Shown: piece by piece, positions 33,373-41,379 of the stretch | Layout: each line of letters starts with the position of its first letter | How positions within the stretch are numbered: the first letter of the stretch is position 1 | NCBI GenBank assembly: GCA_963650135.1 | Contig: CAVJLG010000034.1 | Span: forward strand, 1 to 46,753 | Direction: 5' to 3' | Source: HGM13006 sp963650135 | GTDB lineage: Bacteria; Bacillota; Clostridia; Oscillospirales; Oscillospiraceae | DNA: 46,753 nt | Translations under genes and position numbers: made by a program | The notes under the pieces: generated by a model | What the model was told of the DNA's origin: nothing | Databases searched by the model: none | The model's input: only the letters and a program-made list of their open reading frames with translations

Positions 33373-34608
33373 ATGCAGGTAACCATTCTATCTCAGGAAA
33401 AAGGCTCTGCAAAGGTTCAGGTCACCTTCCCCGGCGATGTGCTGAGTAAGGCGCTGGACAAGGTTTATGCAGAGTACACCAAAACCCACACGGACTTCCA
33501 GGTGCCCCGCGCCGATATTGCCACCGATTCCGCTGCACAGAATTTACTGCGGCAGGCTGTGCAGGACGTGTTTTCCGAGCACTATGCCCAGGCCATTGCC
33601 GAAACCGGTCTGACCGTGGCATCCGAGCCGGTGATCTCCGTCCTCCAAGCCAGTGAAACCGAGGGACTGGAGTTTCAGATGGAGTTTGCTCTGCGTCCCG
33701 AAGTGAAGCTGGGCCAGTACAAGGGCATTCACGCAAGATGCCCCAGCTATGCCCTCACCGAGGCAGAGAAGCAGGCTGCCATCGAAGCCGCCGAGGCGCA
33801 GAACACCGTACACAAAAGCGTTGACCGTCCCGCGCAGTTGGGCGACATTGCGGTGATCGACTTTACCGGCTATCTCGACGGCGTTCCCTTTGACGGCGGC
33901 GCAGGTGTGGACTATCCCCTGCCCCTGGGCTCCGGCACGTTTATCCCCGGCTTTGAAGAGCAGCTGGTGGGCGCTTCCGTGGGCGATCATGTGGCAGTCA
34001 ACGTTACCTTCCCCGAAAACTATCAGGCGGAGAATCTCGCCGGAAAGCCCACCGTCTTCCGCGTGACCATCAAGGGCCTCCAGCATCCTGAAAAGGCCCC
34101 CCTCACCGACGAGCAGAAACAGCAGGCCATCGATCAGGCCCAGCAGCAGAAAAAGAATCAGGCGGATATGCAGATTGAGGACTATGTGCTGGGCAAGATT
34201 CTGGACGACGCCCATGTGGAAATCCCCGACGCGATGCTCAAGAGCGAGGTCAACATCTGCATGCAGCAGTTTGCCGCAGAGCTCAGCGCAAAGGGCAGCG
34301 ACCTTGGCAGCTTTGCCCGCCAGAGCGGCAAGACGGTTGACCAGATGGCCGCAGAGATGGAACCTCTGGCCAAGCGCCGGATTATGCTGCGGCTGGTGCT
34401 GTCGGCCATTGCCGAGGAAGAGCATCTGGAGGCCACCGCAGAAGAGGTGGAGGCACATTGGGACGCCATGGCCCAGCAGTACGGCATTGACAAGCCCCGG
34501 CTGAAGGTCTATGCCGGCGACGGTGCAGAAGAGCAGATCAAAGCGGAAATCACCAGCTCCAAGGCATATGCCCTGCTGCGGGAAAGCACGATTCTGGAGA
34601 TGGAATAA
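33373..34608 (+). CDS. Trigger-factor-like chaperone with altered ribosome-docking loop
   Basis: This is a 411-residue protein with the trigger factor domain order. An N-terminal domain (1-110) is followed by an FKBP-type prolyl isomerase (about 150-235; GDIAVIDFTGYLDGVPFDGG, then FIPGFEEQLVGASVGD). A helical C-terminal domain (about 245-400) follows. The ribosome-binding signature, usually PGFRKGK-like, is replaced at about residues 40-47 by HTDFQVPR, so docking at L23 would be impaired. Together with its place between metabolic genes, far from clpX or lon, this suggests a paralogue with a different job rather than the main tig. Ribosome site AAAAGGAG is well placed. The next gene begins one base after its stop. 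Confidence 0.87.
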   Translation: MQVTILSQEKGSAKVQVTFPGDVLSKALDKVYAEYTKTHTDFQVPRADIATDSAAQNLLRQAVQDVFSEHYAQAIAETGLTVASEPVISVLQASETEGLEFQMEFALRPEVKLGQYKGIHARCPSYALTEAEKQAAIEAAEAQNTVHKSVDRPAQLGDIAVIDFTGYLDGVPFDGGAGVDYPLPLGSGTFIPGFEEQLVGASVGDHVAVNVTFPENYQAENLAGKPTVFRVTIKGLQHPEKAPLTDEQKQQAIDQAQQQKKNQADMQIEDYVLGKILDDAHVEIPDAMLKSEVNICMQQFAAELSAKGSDLGSFARQSGKTVDQMAAEMEPLAKRRIMLRLVLSAIAEEEHLEATAEEVEAHWDAMAQQYGIDKPRLKVYAGDGAEEQIKAEITSSKAYALLRESTILEME

Positions 34609-34609
34609 C

Positions 34610-35962
34610 ATGAAAACCTGGATCACCGGGGGCCGGGTCATTGACCCCCGGACCCATATTGACAGCAAGCTAAACGTGGTACTGGAGGGCGGCAAGGTGG
34701 TCGCCCTGACAAACGATGCACCGGATTCCGGCGCACGCATCATCCATGCCGACCATCGGGTGGTCTGCCCGGGCTTTCTGGATATCCACATGCACGAAGC
34801 GCCTCTGAGGGACCTTGCCGATATCCAAGGCTCCATTTTAGGCTGCATGCTGCGGATGGGCGTTACCACGGCCCTGGGCGGCAACTGCGGTGAGAACATC
34901 CTCCCTCCGAAAGCGTATTTCCGGCAGGTAGAAGGCCGTCTTCCCGTCTCTCTGGCGCTGCTGGCAGGCCACGGCGCCGCCCGGGAAGCCGCCGGATTTA
35001 CCGATCGCTACCAGTCCCTTGCGCCGGAGCAGATCCACCAGGTCACAGATATTTTAAGGGATTGGCTGTCGGATGGCTGCTATGGTATTTCTTACGGCAT
35101 CCGCTACTATCCCGGCACCACCCGGGAGGAGCTGCTGGAAACAGCCCGGCTGTGCCAGAAGAATCATCTGCTGGTGGCAGCCCATGTGCGGGACGACGCC
35201 GACTATATTTTTGATTCCATCCGCGAGTTCTTAGCGCCGGGGTGGAACTATGGGCTGAAAATGCAGGTAAGCCATTTGGGCTCCATGGGCGGCTATGGCC
35301 AAATGGCCCAGGTGCTCTCTATGCTGGACGCCGCCCGGGCCGGTGGGCTTGACGTTATGGCGGACTGCTACCCCTATGACGCATTCTCCACCCGCATTGG
35401 CGAAACCACCTATGACCCGGGCTTCCTGGAGCGTTATCATTGCGATTACAGCGCCATTGGCCTGTGCGGCGGAAAATACGACGGTCAGCGGTGCACCAAG
35501 GAGATATTCGACGAGCTTCGGAAGGAGCATCCGGAAACCATTACCGTGGGCTATGTGATGCAGCCGGAAGACGTCCGTATGGCCATGGCCCACCCTGCGG
35601 TAATGCTGTGCAGCGACGGACTGATGGAAGCCCATGAGGGCCACCCCCGGGCTGCCGGTACCTTCCCCCGTCTGATTGCCCAATATGTAAAAACCGGAAC
35701 GTTGAGCCTTTATGATGCCATTGAAAAAATGACCTCCATGCCCGCCCAGCGGATCGGCCTCAGCCAAAAGGGCAGCATTGCCCCGGGCTGCGATGCAGAC
35801 GTGGTGATCTTTGATCTCGATACCATCGAGGATAAAGCCACCTTCCAACAGCCGGATCTTCCCCCGGTGGGCATTGACTATGTGCTCATGGACGGCGAAA
35901 TTGCCTGCGACCACGGAACCATTGTAAACGGAACCCTGGGCAAGCCGCTTCTTCGGAAATAA
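34610..35962 (+). CDS. Amidohydrolase, N-acyl-D-amino-acid deacylase-like
   Basis: This is a 450-residue metal-dependent hydrolase of the amidohydrolase superfamily. It has the family opening DPRTHIDSKLNVVLEGGKV and the metal-binding HxH in VCPGFLDIHMHEAPL (about residues 52-66). VSHLGSMGGYGQ carries a histidine, and MLCSDGLMEAHEGHPRAAGTFPR the metal-site Asp. The last stretch strongly resembles D-aminoacylases (typical SDG...HPR..GTFPR). It should release a D-amino acid from an N-acyl form, but dihydroorotase-like or peptidase activities are alternatives. ATG at 34610 lies one base after the preceding stop, with GGAGATGG as ribosome site. Confidence 0.85.
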   Translation: MKTWITGGRVIDPRTHIDSKLNVVLEGGKVVALTNDAPDSGARIIHADHRVVCPGFLDIHMHEAPLRDLADIQGSILGCMLRMGVTTALGGNCGENILPPKAYFRQVEGRLPVSLALLAGHGAAREAAGFTDRYQSLAPEQIHQVTDILRDWLSDGCYGISYGIRYYPGTTREELLETARLCQKNHLLVAAHVRDDADYIFDSIREFLAPGWNYGLKMQVSHLGSMGGYGQMAQVLSMLDAARAGGLDVMADCYPYDAFSTRIGETTYDPGFLERYHCDYSAIGLCGGKYDGQRCTKEIFDELRKEHPETITVGYVMQPEDVRMAMAHPAVMLCSDGLMEAHEGHPRAAGTFPRLIAQYVKTGTLSLYDAIEKMTSMPAQRIGLSQKGSIAPGCDADVVIFDLDTIEDKATFQQPDLPPVGIDYVLMDGEIACDHGTIVNGTLGKPLLRK

Positions 35963-35973
35963 CCGAAATACGG

Positions 35974-36013
35974 AAAAGAGCGGAAACATCAGCACGATGT
36001 TTCCGCTCTTTTT
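35974..36013. terminator. Bidirectional intrinsic terminator
   Basis: A perfect 17-bp stem (35974-35990 with 35996-36012) has a 5-base loop. T-runs on both sides serve the plus-strand deacylase gene and the minus-strand peptidase gene. The stem shares AGAGCGGAA with the terminator at 39393. Confidence 0.92.
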
Positions 36014-36039
36014 ATGTTATTTTCCGAGGCGTATCGCCC

Positions 36040-39000
36040 TTACTCTGCCAGCATACGGTAGAGCATCGTAACGATATGGCTGCGGGCGCAAGTGGTGTCC
36101 GGCTCAAAGGTCGTAGGCGTGATACCGTTGATTACCCCGGCTGCATAGGCCCACTTCACAGCGTTGTAGCAATAGTTATCTTCGTTTACGTCGGTGAAGG
36201 GCATTGCTACATCGGAAACGCCGGGCTCCTCGGCAACACGATACAGGAACGTTGCCGCCTGGCCGCGGGTTGCAGTGTCATCGGGTGCAAAGGTGGTTGT
36301 CGTAATACCCTTGGCGATGCCCTCGGCAGCCGCCCACTTCACAGCGTTGTAGCAGTAGCTGTCTTCCTTTACATCGGTGAAGGGCATTTCCACATTGGAA
36401 ACGTCAGGCTCACCGGCAGCGCGATACAGGAACGTAACGATCTCGCCGCGGGTGCAAGCATCATCGGGTGCAAAGGTGGTTGCAGACTTGCCAGTGGTGA
36501 TGCCGTTGCCCACTGCCCACAGAACTGCGTCATAGTAGTAGCTGTCCTCCTCCACATCGGTGAAGGGATTCTCTACTGCGGGCGTCTCGTTGACGGGGAT
36601 CACAGCATTGACAGAACCGTTGTCCAGGGTGATCTGGTAGTTCTGAGTGTATCTTGCCTTGCCCTGCTCATAGGTGTAGATCACCAGAGCCAGCTTGTGG
36701 CCTTCCTTTACGGTGTAGAGGTTGGGCTGGAGATACAGGGTGTAGTCGTGGTTCTCGCCAGCCTTCAGGGAGATCTTGTCGTCCACGGTAGCGGAAGCGG
36801 AATCATAACCGGCGTTGGGGTTGCAGAGATCCATCCAGCCGCGGGCAATGATCTTATAGGTTACGTCAGTGGTCTGGAGCTCAGCATAGTCATAGTTGGC
36901 CAGGCCGCCGCCCATCCAAGCGCCGCCTTCCACCGTTTTCTTGGGAACATAGCTGCCCTGGGTGTTGAATGCGGGGAAGGTTTCGCCCTCGGGGGCAAGA
37001 TCCACCAGCATTGCGCTGACCATCAGAGCGTCACGGTCTTCGATGGGAGTCTCCTCAGCGGCAGCAGCAGCCAGAGTGACCTTGCTGGTAGCCTTACCAA
37101 CGAAGTTGTCGTGATCCAGGACAGTCAAATCCTCATCAGCAGCCACTGCATTGTCGTGATCTACAGTGCCTCTGGGGGTCTCAGTTGCCGTATAGTTGTC
37201 AGCGGAGGCAGTGAAGTTTACAGCCACGCTGCCCTTAATGACAGTATCTTCTGTTACATCCATGGTATACATGGCGCTAACAGCGGTGGAGTCAGCAGTG
37301 AGCTTATCTTTCCAGTTGCTCCGGGTGATGCCCTGAGCAGAATAATCGCTGTTGATGATGGTCGTACCGGTCTTGGAATCGTCCGCCAGAACAACCTCCT
37401 CGTCGGTATCCCAGCTGTCATAGGTGTGCCATACAGAACCATCGGAGTTGTCCTGAGCGGTAACGGCAGCCATATCCTCAGCGCCGTTCTCCACACCATA
37501 GAGGTAGTGGCTGAACCAGCGGTTGAGCACATTGTTGTAGGACTCGCCATCAATGTAGAACTCCAGGTTACCGGCAGGATAGCTGGGGGTCAGGTGTGCA
37601 TCCTGATGGAGCAGCAGTTTGACGTTGACGCCGGCCTCCTGATAGGCCTGGTACATCAGGTCGAATTCCTTGGTGCGTACGTTGTCGTCGTTAAGGCCGT
37701 GAACAATCAGTGCGGGGCACTTGATGTTCTCGGCATCCAGGGTGTAGTCACGGTTTGCCCAGTGGGCGGAATAGTCGCCGTTGGTGGCAAGCTGATCCTG
37801 CTGAATCTGATACAGGTAGTTGCCGTACTTCTCAGCGATGGTTGCGTAGTCGGTGGGGTCCAGATAACGGCCATTGCAGTACCATGCCAGGTACTCGGAA
37901 TAGCTTATGTTGCTGGTGGTGGAAATGCCCTGGGAGTTGGTGTACTCATACCAGCTGGCAATGCCTGCAACAGGAACAATCGTCTCCAGGCCTTCCACAC
38001 CGGTGGTGGCCAGGCCAAACTGGGTGGTACCGGCATAGGAACGACCGGTCATACCAACCTTGCCGCTGGACCAGTCGGCCTTGATGGCAATGTTGCTGGT
38101 CCTATCGGTGTAAGCAACACGGTCGCCGTGGAGCCACTCGATGACGCACTTGAATGCATCGATCTCCAGGTCGGTGCCGCAAGTCTCAAAGCCATCGGAG
38201 CCCTTGGTGCCCAGACCGCCGCACTCTACAACAGCATAGCCGCGGGTCAGGTAGTAGTCATACCACTCCAGATCCTCGTAGTCATACATATCCTCGGACG
38301 CATTCCAATAGTACCAATCGGCGCTGTCTGCCTCTGCGGCAGCCTCCTCAGTGGTAGCAGTACCCGCCGGTACACGCGCATTAGGCTTGCTATACAGCTT
38401 GGTAAGATCATAGGATTCATTTCCCAGGTTCTTTCCGGGGCTCATGGAGCTGTTGCAGCCGGGGATGTAGGGCCGTGCCTCATAGATGGTAGCGGCCTGA
38501 TAGTCACCCTCCACTGCGGCGCGGGGAACCTGAACCACTGCCTTTACCAGGTCCAGCTTGCCGTCGTCGTCGGTGTCATAGTTGGTTTCCACATACACCA
38601 CATAACGGATGATGTCGCTGTCTTCGTTGCTATAGCCAGTCTCCATAGAGCCGCTGGTATAGGGGAAGATGGGCTGTGCCATGCCGTTCATAAACAGGGG
38701 CTGCAGCTTATCTGCATGGAGTGCCTCATACATGGTGTTTGCAACTGCCTTCATCTGGCGGTAAGCCTCCAGGGTGCAAGCTGCATCGGTGTCAGTGTCT
38801 TCGGTGATCATGCCCATGCTGCGTGCCTGTGCCAGGTAGTCAGCCGGGAATGTGCCCAGCTGCTTCTCCGTCATACCGGTCCACAGCAGCAGTGCGCGGA
38901 CTGCATCGGCAACCGACAGCTCTGCCGTTGCGGATGCGTCACCGGGAATTTCAATGTCCTTGTCGATGTCTGCAAGATCCGCATAGGTCAGGACGTCGTT

Positions 39001-39090
39001 GTCCGCCGTATTGGCAGCGAATGCCGCAGTCGGCAGAACCGTCAGTACCATCGCCAGCGTCAGCATCAGGGCGAGGATTCTTTTCTTCAT
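36040..39090 (-). CDS. SLH-anchored X-Pro dipeptidyl-peptidase-like protein (S15 family)
   Basis: This is a 1016-residue exported enzyme. It has a signal peptide (MKKRILALMLTLAMVL, cleavage after AAFA) and an alpha/beta-hydrolase S15 core. The Ca-loop-like DTDDDGKLD is near residue 173. The catalytic Ser is in GRSYAG (about 350), the Asp in HGLNDDNVRTKEF (about 467) and the His in LLHQDAHLTP (about 496). A PepX-type C-terminal jelly-roll (about 600-830) follows. Three SLH repeats (about 838-1015; e.g. FTDVEEDSYYYDAVLWAVGNG and FLYRAAGEP) should bind pyruvylated cell-wall polymer. It probably trims proline-rich peptides outside the cell; most PepX enzymes are intracellular. It starts after GAAAGGAAGG. 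It has its own terminator. Confidence 0.93.
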   Translation of the reverse strand: MKKRILALMLTLAMVLTVLPTAAFAANTADNDVLTYADLADIDKDIEIPGDASATAELSVADAVRALLLWTGMTEKQLGTFPADYLAQARSMGMITEDTDTDAACTLEAYRQMKAVANTMYEALHADKLQPLFMNGMAQPIFPYTSGSMETGYSNEDSDIIRYVVYVETNYDTDDDGKLDLVKAVVQVPRAAVEGDYQAATIYEARPYIPGCNSSMSPGKNLGNESYDLTKLYSKPNARVPAGTATTEEAAAEADSADWYYWNASEDMYDYEDLEWYDYYLTRGYAVVECGGLGTKGSDGFETCGTDLEIDAFKCVIEWLHGDRVAYTDRTSNIAIKADWSSGKVGMTGRSYAGTTQFGLATTGVEGLETIVPVAGIASWYEYTNSQGISTTSNISYSEYLAWYCNGRYLDPTDYATIAEKYGNYLYQIQQDQLATNGDYSAHWANRDYTLDAENIKCPALIVHGLNDDNVRTKEFDLMYQAYQEAGVNVKLLLHQDAHLTPSYPAGNLEFYIDGESYNNVLNRWFSHYLYGVENGAEDMAAVTAQDNSDGSVWHTYDSWDTDEEVVLADDSKTGTTIINSDYSAQGITRSNWKDKLTADSTAVSAMYTMDVTEDTVIKGSVAVNFTASADNYTATETPRGTVDHDNAVAADEDLTVLDHDNFVGKATSKVTLAAAAAEETPIEDRDALMVSAMLVDLAPEGETFPAFNTQGSYVPKKTVEGGAWMGGGLANYDYAELQTTDVTYKIIARGWMDLCNPNAGYDSASATVDDKISLKAGENHDYTLYLQPNLYTVKEGHKLALVIYTYEQGKARYTQNYQITLDNGSVNAVIPVNETPAVENPFTDVEEDSYYYDAVLWAVGNGITTGKSATTFAPDDACTRGEIVTFLYRAAGEPDVSNVEMPFTDVKEDSYCYNAVKWAAAEGIAKGITTTTFAPDDTATRGQAATFLYRVAEEPGVSDVAMPFTDVNEDNYCYNAVKWAYAAGVINGITPTTFEPDTTCARSHIVTMLYRMLAE

Positions 39091-39125
39091 TGTTACGCCT
39101 TCCTTTCATTCGTTTGATTCCCCCG

Positions 39126-39152
39126 ATTGTGCCAATTGTACCCCTGCACAAT
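39126..39152. promoter_or_regulatory. Dyad ATTGTGC-N13-GCACAAT before the S15 gene
   Basis: The perfect 7-bp arms are at 39126-39132 and 39146-39152. On the minus strand the -10-like TACAAT (39140-39135) lies inside the dyad. GCACAAT/ATTGTGC motifs also occur before the solute-binding gene at 8387. This may be a shared operator. Confidence 0.4.
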
Positions 39153-39173
39153 ACAGTAAAGAACCTTATTGCT

Positions 39174-39202
39174 AGTTTAAATGGTTAAATCTACGATTGC
39201 AA
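39174..39202 (-). promoter_or_regulatory. Candidate promoter of the S15 gene
   Basis: On the minus strand TTGCAA (39202-39197) and TAAACT (39179-39174) are 17 bp apart, about 84 bp before the start. The match is moderate. The rest of the 350-bp gap 39091-39442 is AT-rich and holds only this, the dyad at 39126 and the terminator at 39393; I see no gene or RNA in it. Confidence 0.45.
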
Positions 39203-39392
39203 TAGACATATTCCATAACAGTTCACACAGAGTTTACAAATTATTTGTCGCATTTCCCCTTTTTGCAGGAAATTATGCGCATTCCATGTATATTTGCTGA
39301 CAATTCCGCGAATATTTTGAATATTGGCAGGATTATATTCGATTTTTTATCAGCAAAATGAATATCAGTAATTACCATTTACGGAAATAGAT

Positions 39393-39429
39393 AAGAGCGG
39401 AAGCACCATTTTGCTGTGCTTCCGCTCTT
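39393..39429. terminator. Intrinsic terminator after the second solute-binding gene
   Basis: A 14-bp perfect stem (39393-39406 with 39416-39429) and a 9-base loop lie 14 bp after the stop of the minus-strand gene at 39443. T-rich bases flank both sides. Confidence 0.8.
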
Positions 39430-39442
39430 TGATTGTTTTGGC

Positions 39443-41131
39443 TTATGCTACATAGTTGTCGTATGCATCCTGATACAGCTCTACCAGACGATCGGCATTC
39501 ATGCCCTTCAGCACTTCCACAAAATCCGTCTCATAGTTGTCGAAGCTGTACTCGCCGGTGATGTATTTTACAGTCATCTCATCCAGGAAGGTGTCAATGT
39601 CGCTCTTGACATTGTTGTACTCGGCATCCTCTGCCTCCAGTACCACCTTCTTGGGGATCACATGGCTGTAATCCAGGTTGGCGTCCCGCCACTGATCCCA
39701 AGAATCCAGCTGCTCCTGGGTATAGGTGCCGGTGCCGCGCATGGGATCTACCACAGTCGGGCCGGAATCCATTACATAGATGAACACGGCAGTGCGGTAA
39801 TCATAGGTGGGATTGTTATAAATCAGGTCGGAGAAATGAGGTACGCCGTCGGCGTCATACTCAAACGTCTCACCCTCGATGCCATAGTTGCACAGCAGTG
39901 CGCCCTCGTCGCTGTAGAGGTAATCCACAAAGGAAACCAGCAGTTCCGGGTCCTCGCAGCCGGTGGTAACGGCCCAACGAACGTCGTCGGCACGGGAAGG
40001 CTTCTTATCGGACATATAAATAGTGCCGCCGTCTTCCTTGGAAACAGGGGCCATGGCGGTGAGCAGGAAGTTCTCATCATTGGAGAAATCCTTAAAGGAT
40101 GCCATATCGCCAGTCTCGCTGTAGAAGCAAGCCACTGCGCCGGAACCAATCTTATCCATATCCCGGAATGCCAGCTGCTCGCCATAGAAGGGGAAGTCGT
40201 GATAGATCAGGCCATCGGAATACCACTGGGCCATGGTCTCCAGATACTCCTTATAGCCGTCCTCCAGCGGTCCGAACTTAATGGTATCGCCATCGAGATA
40301 CATGCCGCTGGCCACGCCAAAGGCGGAGGTGAAGTAGTCGGATACGCCGGTGGAGGGGATAAACAGGCCGTCGGTAGCGCCCTTGTCATCCTTAAATGCA
40401 GTCAGTACGCTGTGGAGCTCGTCCAGCGTCTTGGGCTTTTCCAGGCCCAGGTCATCCAGCCAGTCCTGACGAATGACATAGCCCATGTCGTTGAGCCGTG
40501 CCTCTGCATAGACGCTGTAGAAACCGGCCACGGCGCCCTCGGGGGTAGTGACAGCCTCATAGAGGTCAGAGTCGCTGGAAATAATGTTGTAGTAGTGGGG
40601 CGCATACTCCGGGAGATACTCCAGCAGATCGATGAACACGCCGTCTTCAATGCCCTTATCTGCGCCGCCGCTGTAATTGTTGACTACGCCGTTCATCACA
40701 TCGGGATAGTCGCCGGATGCGCAGATCAGGTTGAACTGCTCGGTCTGGGTGTCGGGATGGAAGTGGATAAAGCTCAGGTTCACGCCGGTGCGCTTCATGA
40801 GCTCCTGATAGGTGGCGTTATCCGCCAGAGTGGTGATATAGTTCATAGCCGCCGGGGAAATGCCCATCCACACCTCAAATGTCTCGCTGCCGTCGGACAG
40901 GGGCAGCTCGGTGTCGGGGACTTCCACTGCAACGGTTTCCTGTGCAGACGCCTCGGTTTCCTCTGCGGAATCGGCTGCGGGCGCTTCCTCTGCTGCTGCG
41001 GTGGGAGCGGCTGCACTCTGGCTGCTGTCCTTTGCCGCAGGCGCAGACGAGGCCGCACCATCACTGCCGCAGGCGGCTAGACATAGCACCATGCTAATCG
41101 CCAGCAGCAGCGCAAACAAACGCTTCTTCAT
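39443..41131 (-). CDS. Extracellular solute-binding lipoprotein (second orphan)
   Basis: This is a 562-residue secreted lipoprotein with signal MKKRLFALLLAISMVLC and lipobox LAAC. A Ser/Ala/Glu-rich linker (about 22-70) precedes a large family-1 solute-binding domain. NLICASGDYPDVM, VIRQDWLDDLGLEKPKTLDELH and FKDDKGATDGLF are typical of oligosaccharide-binding proteins. It resembles the 6642 gene in length, signal and C-terminal pattern (ELYQDAYDNYVA versus DIYQDAYDRYEEAYGA). ATG at 41131 has AAGGAGG 8 bases before it. No permease genes are nearby. It is divergent from a MerR regulator and a flavoprotein, which may control or relate to its cargo. Confidence 0.92.
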   Translation of the reverse strand: MKKRLFALLLAISMVLCLAACGSDGAASSAPAAKDSSQSAAAPTAAAEEAPAADSAEETEASAQETVAVEVPDTELPLSDGSETFEVWMGISPAAMNYITTLADNATYQELMKRTGVNLSFIHFHPDTQTEQFNLICASGDYPDVMNGVVNNYSGGADKGIEDGVFIDLLEYLPEYAPHYYNIISSDSDLYEAVTTPEGAVAGFYSVYAEARLNDMGYVIRQDWLDDLGLEKPKTLDELHSVLTAFKDDKGATDGLFIPSTGVSDYFTSAFGVASGMYLDGDTIKFGPLEDGYKEYLETMAQWYSDGLIYHDFPFYGEQLAFRDMDKIGSGAVACFYSETGDMASFKDFSNDENFLLTAMAPVSKEDGGTIYMSDKKPSRADDVRWAVTTGCEDPELLVSFVDYLYSDEGALLCNYGIEGETFEYDADGVPHFSDLIYNNPTYDYRTAVFIYVMDSGPTVVDPMRGTGTYTQEQLDSWDQWRDANLDYSHVIPKKVVLEAEDAEYNNVKSDIDTFLDEMTVKYITGEYSFDNYETDFVEVLKGMNADRLVELYQDAYDNYVA

Positions 41132-41174
41132 AGTTGTTCCTCCTTGTTTTCGCTGAAGAATTCTTACAGGAGCT

Positions 41175-41205
41175 ACTTTACAACCTGTCCTTGTTGCACG
41201 GTCAA
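41175..41205 (-). promoter_or_regulatory. Putative MerR-type promoter (19-bp spacer) before the solute-binding gene
   Basis: On the minus strand TTGACC (41205-41200) and TAAAGT (41180-41175) are 19 bp apart, the overlong spacing that MerR-family activators correct. The spacer is bounded by ACC and GGT in an imperfect dyad. The adjacent merR gene is divergent. Confidence 0.5.
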
Positions 41206-41291
41206 GAAAATTCCATGTGCCAAGGCGCACGAATTTTTTCGAACTTTTCATGCATTTTGTACAAATTCCTGCTGTTTTCTGCAAAAGCGCC

Positions 41292-41319
41292 TTGCTTTTC
41301 CCCGAAAAAACTCTATGCT
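41292..41319 (+). promoter_or_regulatory. Weak candidate promoter of merR
   Basis: TTGCTT (41292-41297) and TATGCT (41314-41319) are 16 bp apart, 60 bp before the merR start. Only a moderate match. Confidence 0.4.
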
Positions 41320-41379
41320 ATAGGAGAGAGTTTTTATGCATACAAATTGTCTGGTTTCAGATTCACTAGGAGGAGTTTC

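Noticed and set aside
36076..39117. Very long open frame on the plus strand across the S15 gene
   Set aside because: It has no ribosome site or recognisable domain and mirrors the codon bias of the minus-strand gene, which has signal peptide, active site and SLH repeats.
39091..39442. Riboswitch or small RNA in the 350-bp gap
   Set aside because: I could see no conserved riboswitch core or stable multi-stem fold besides the terminator; the stretch is AT-rich promoter-like sequence.
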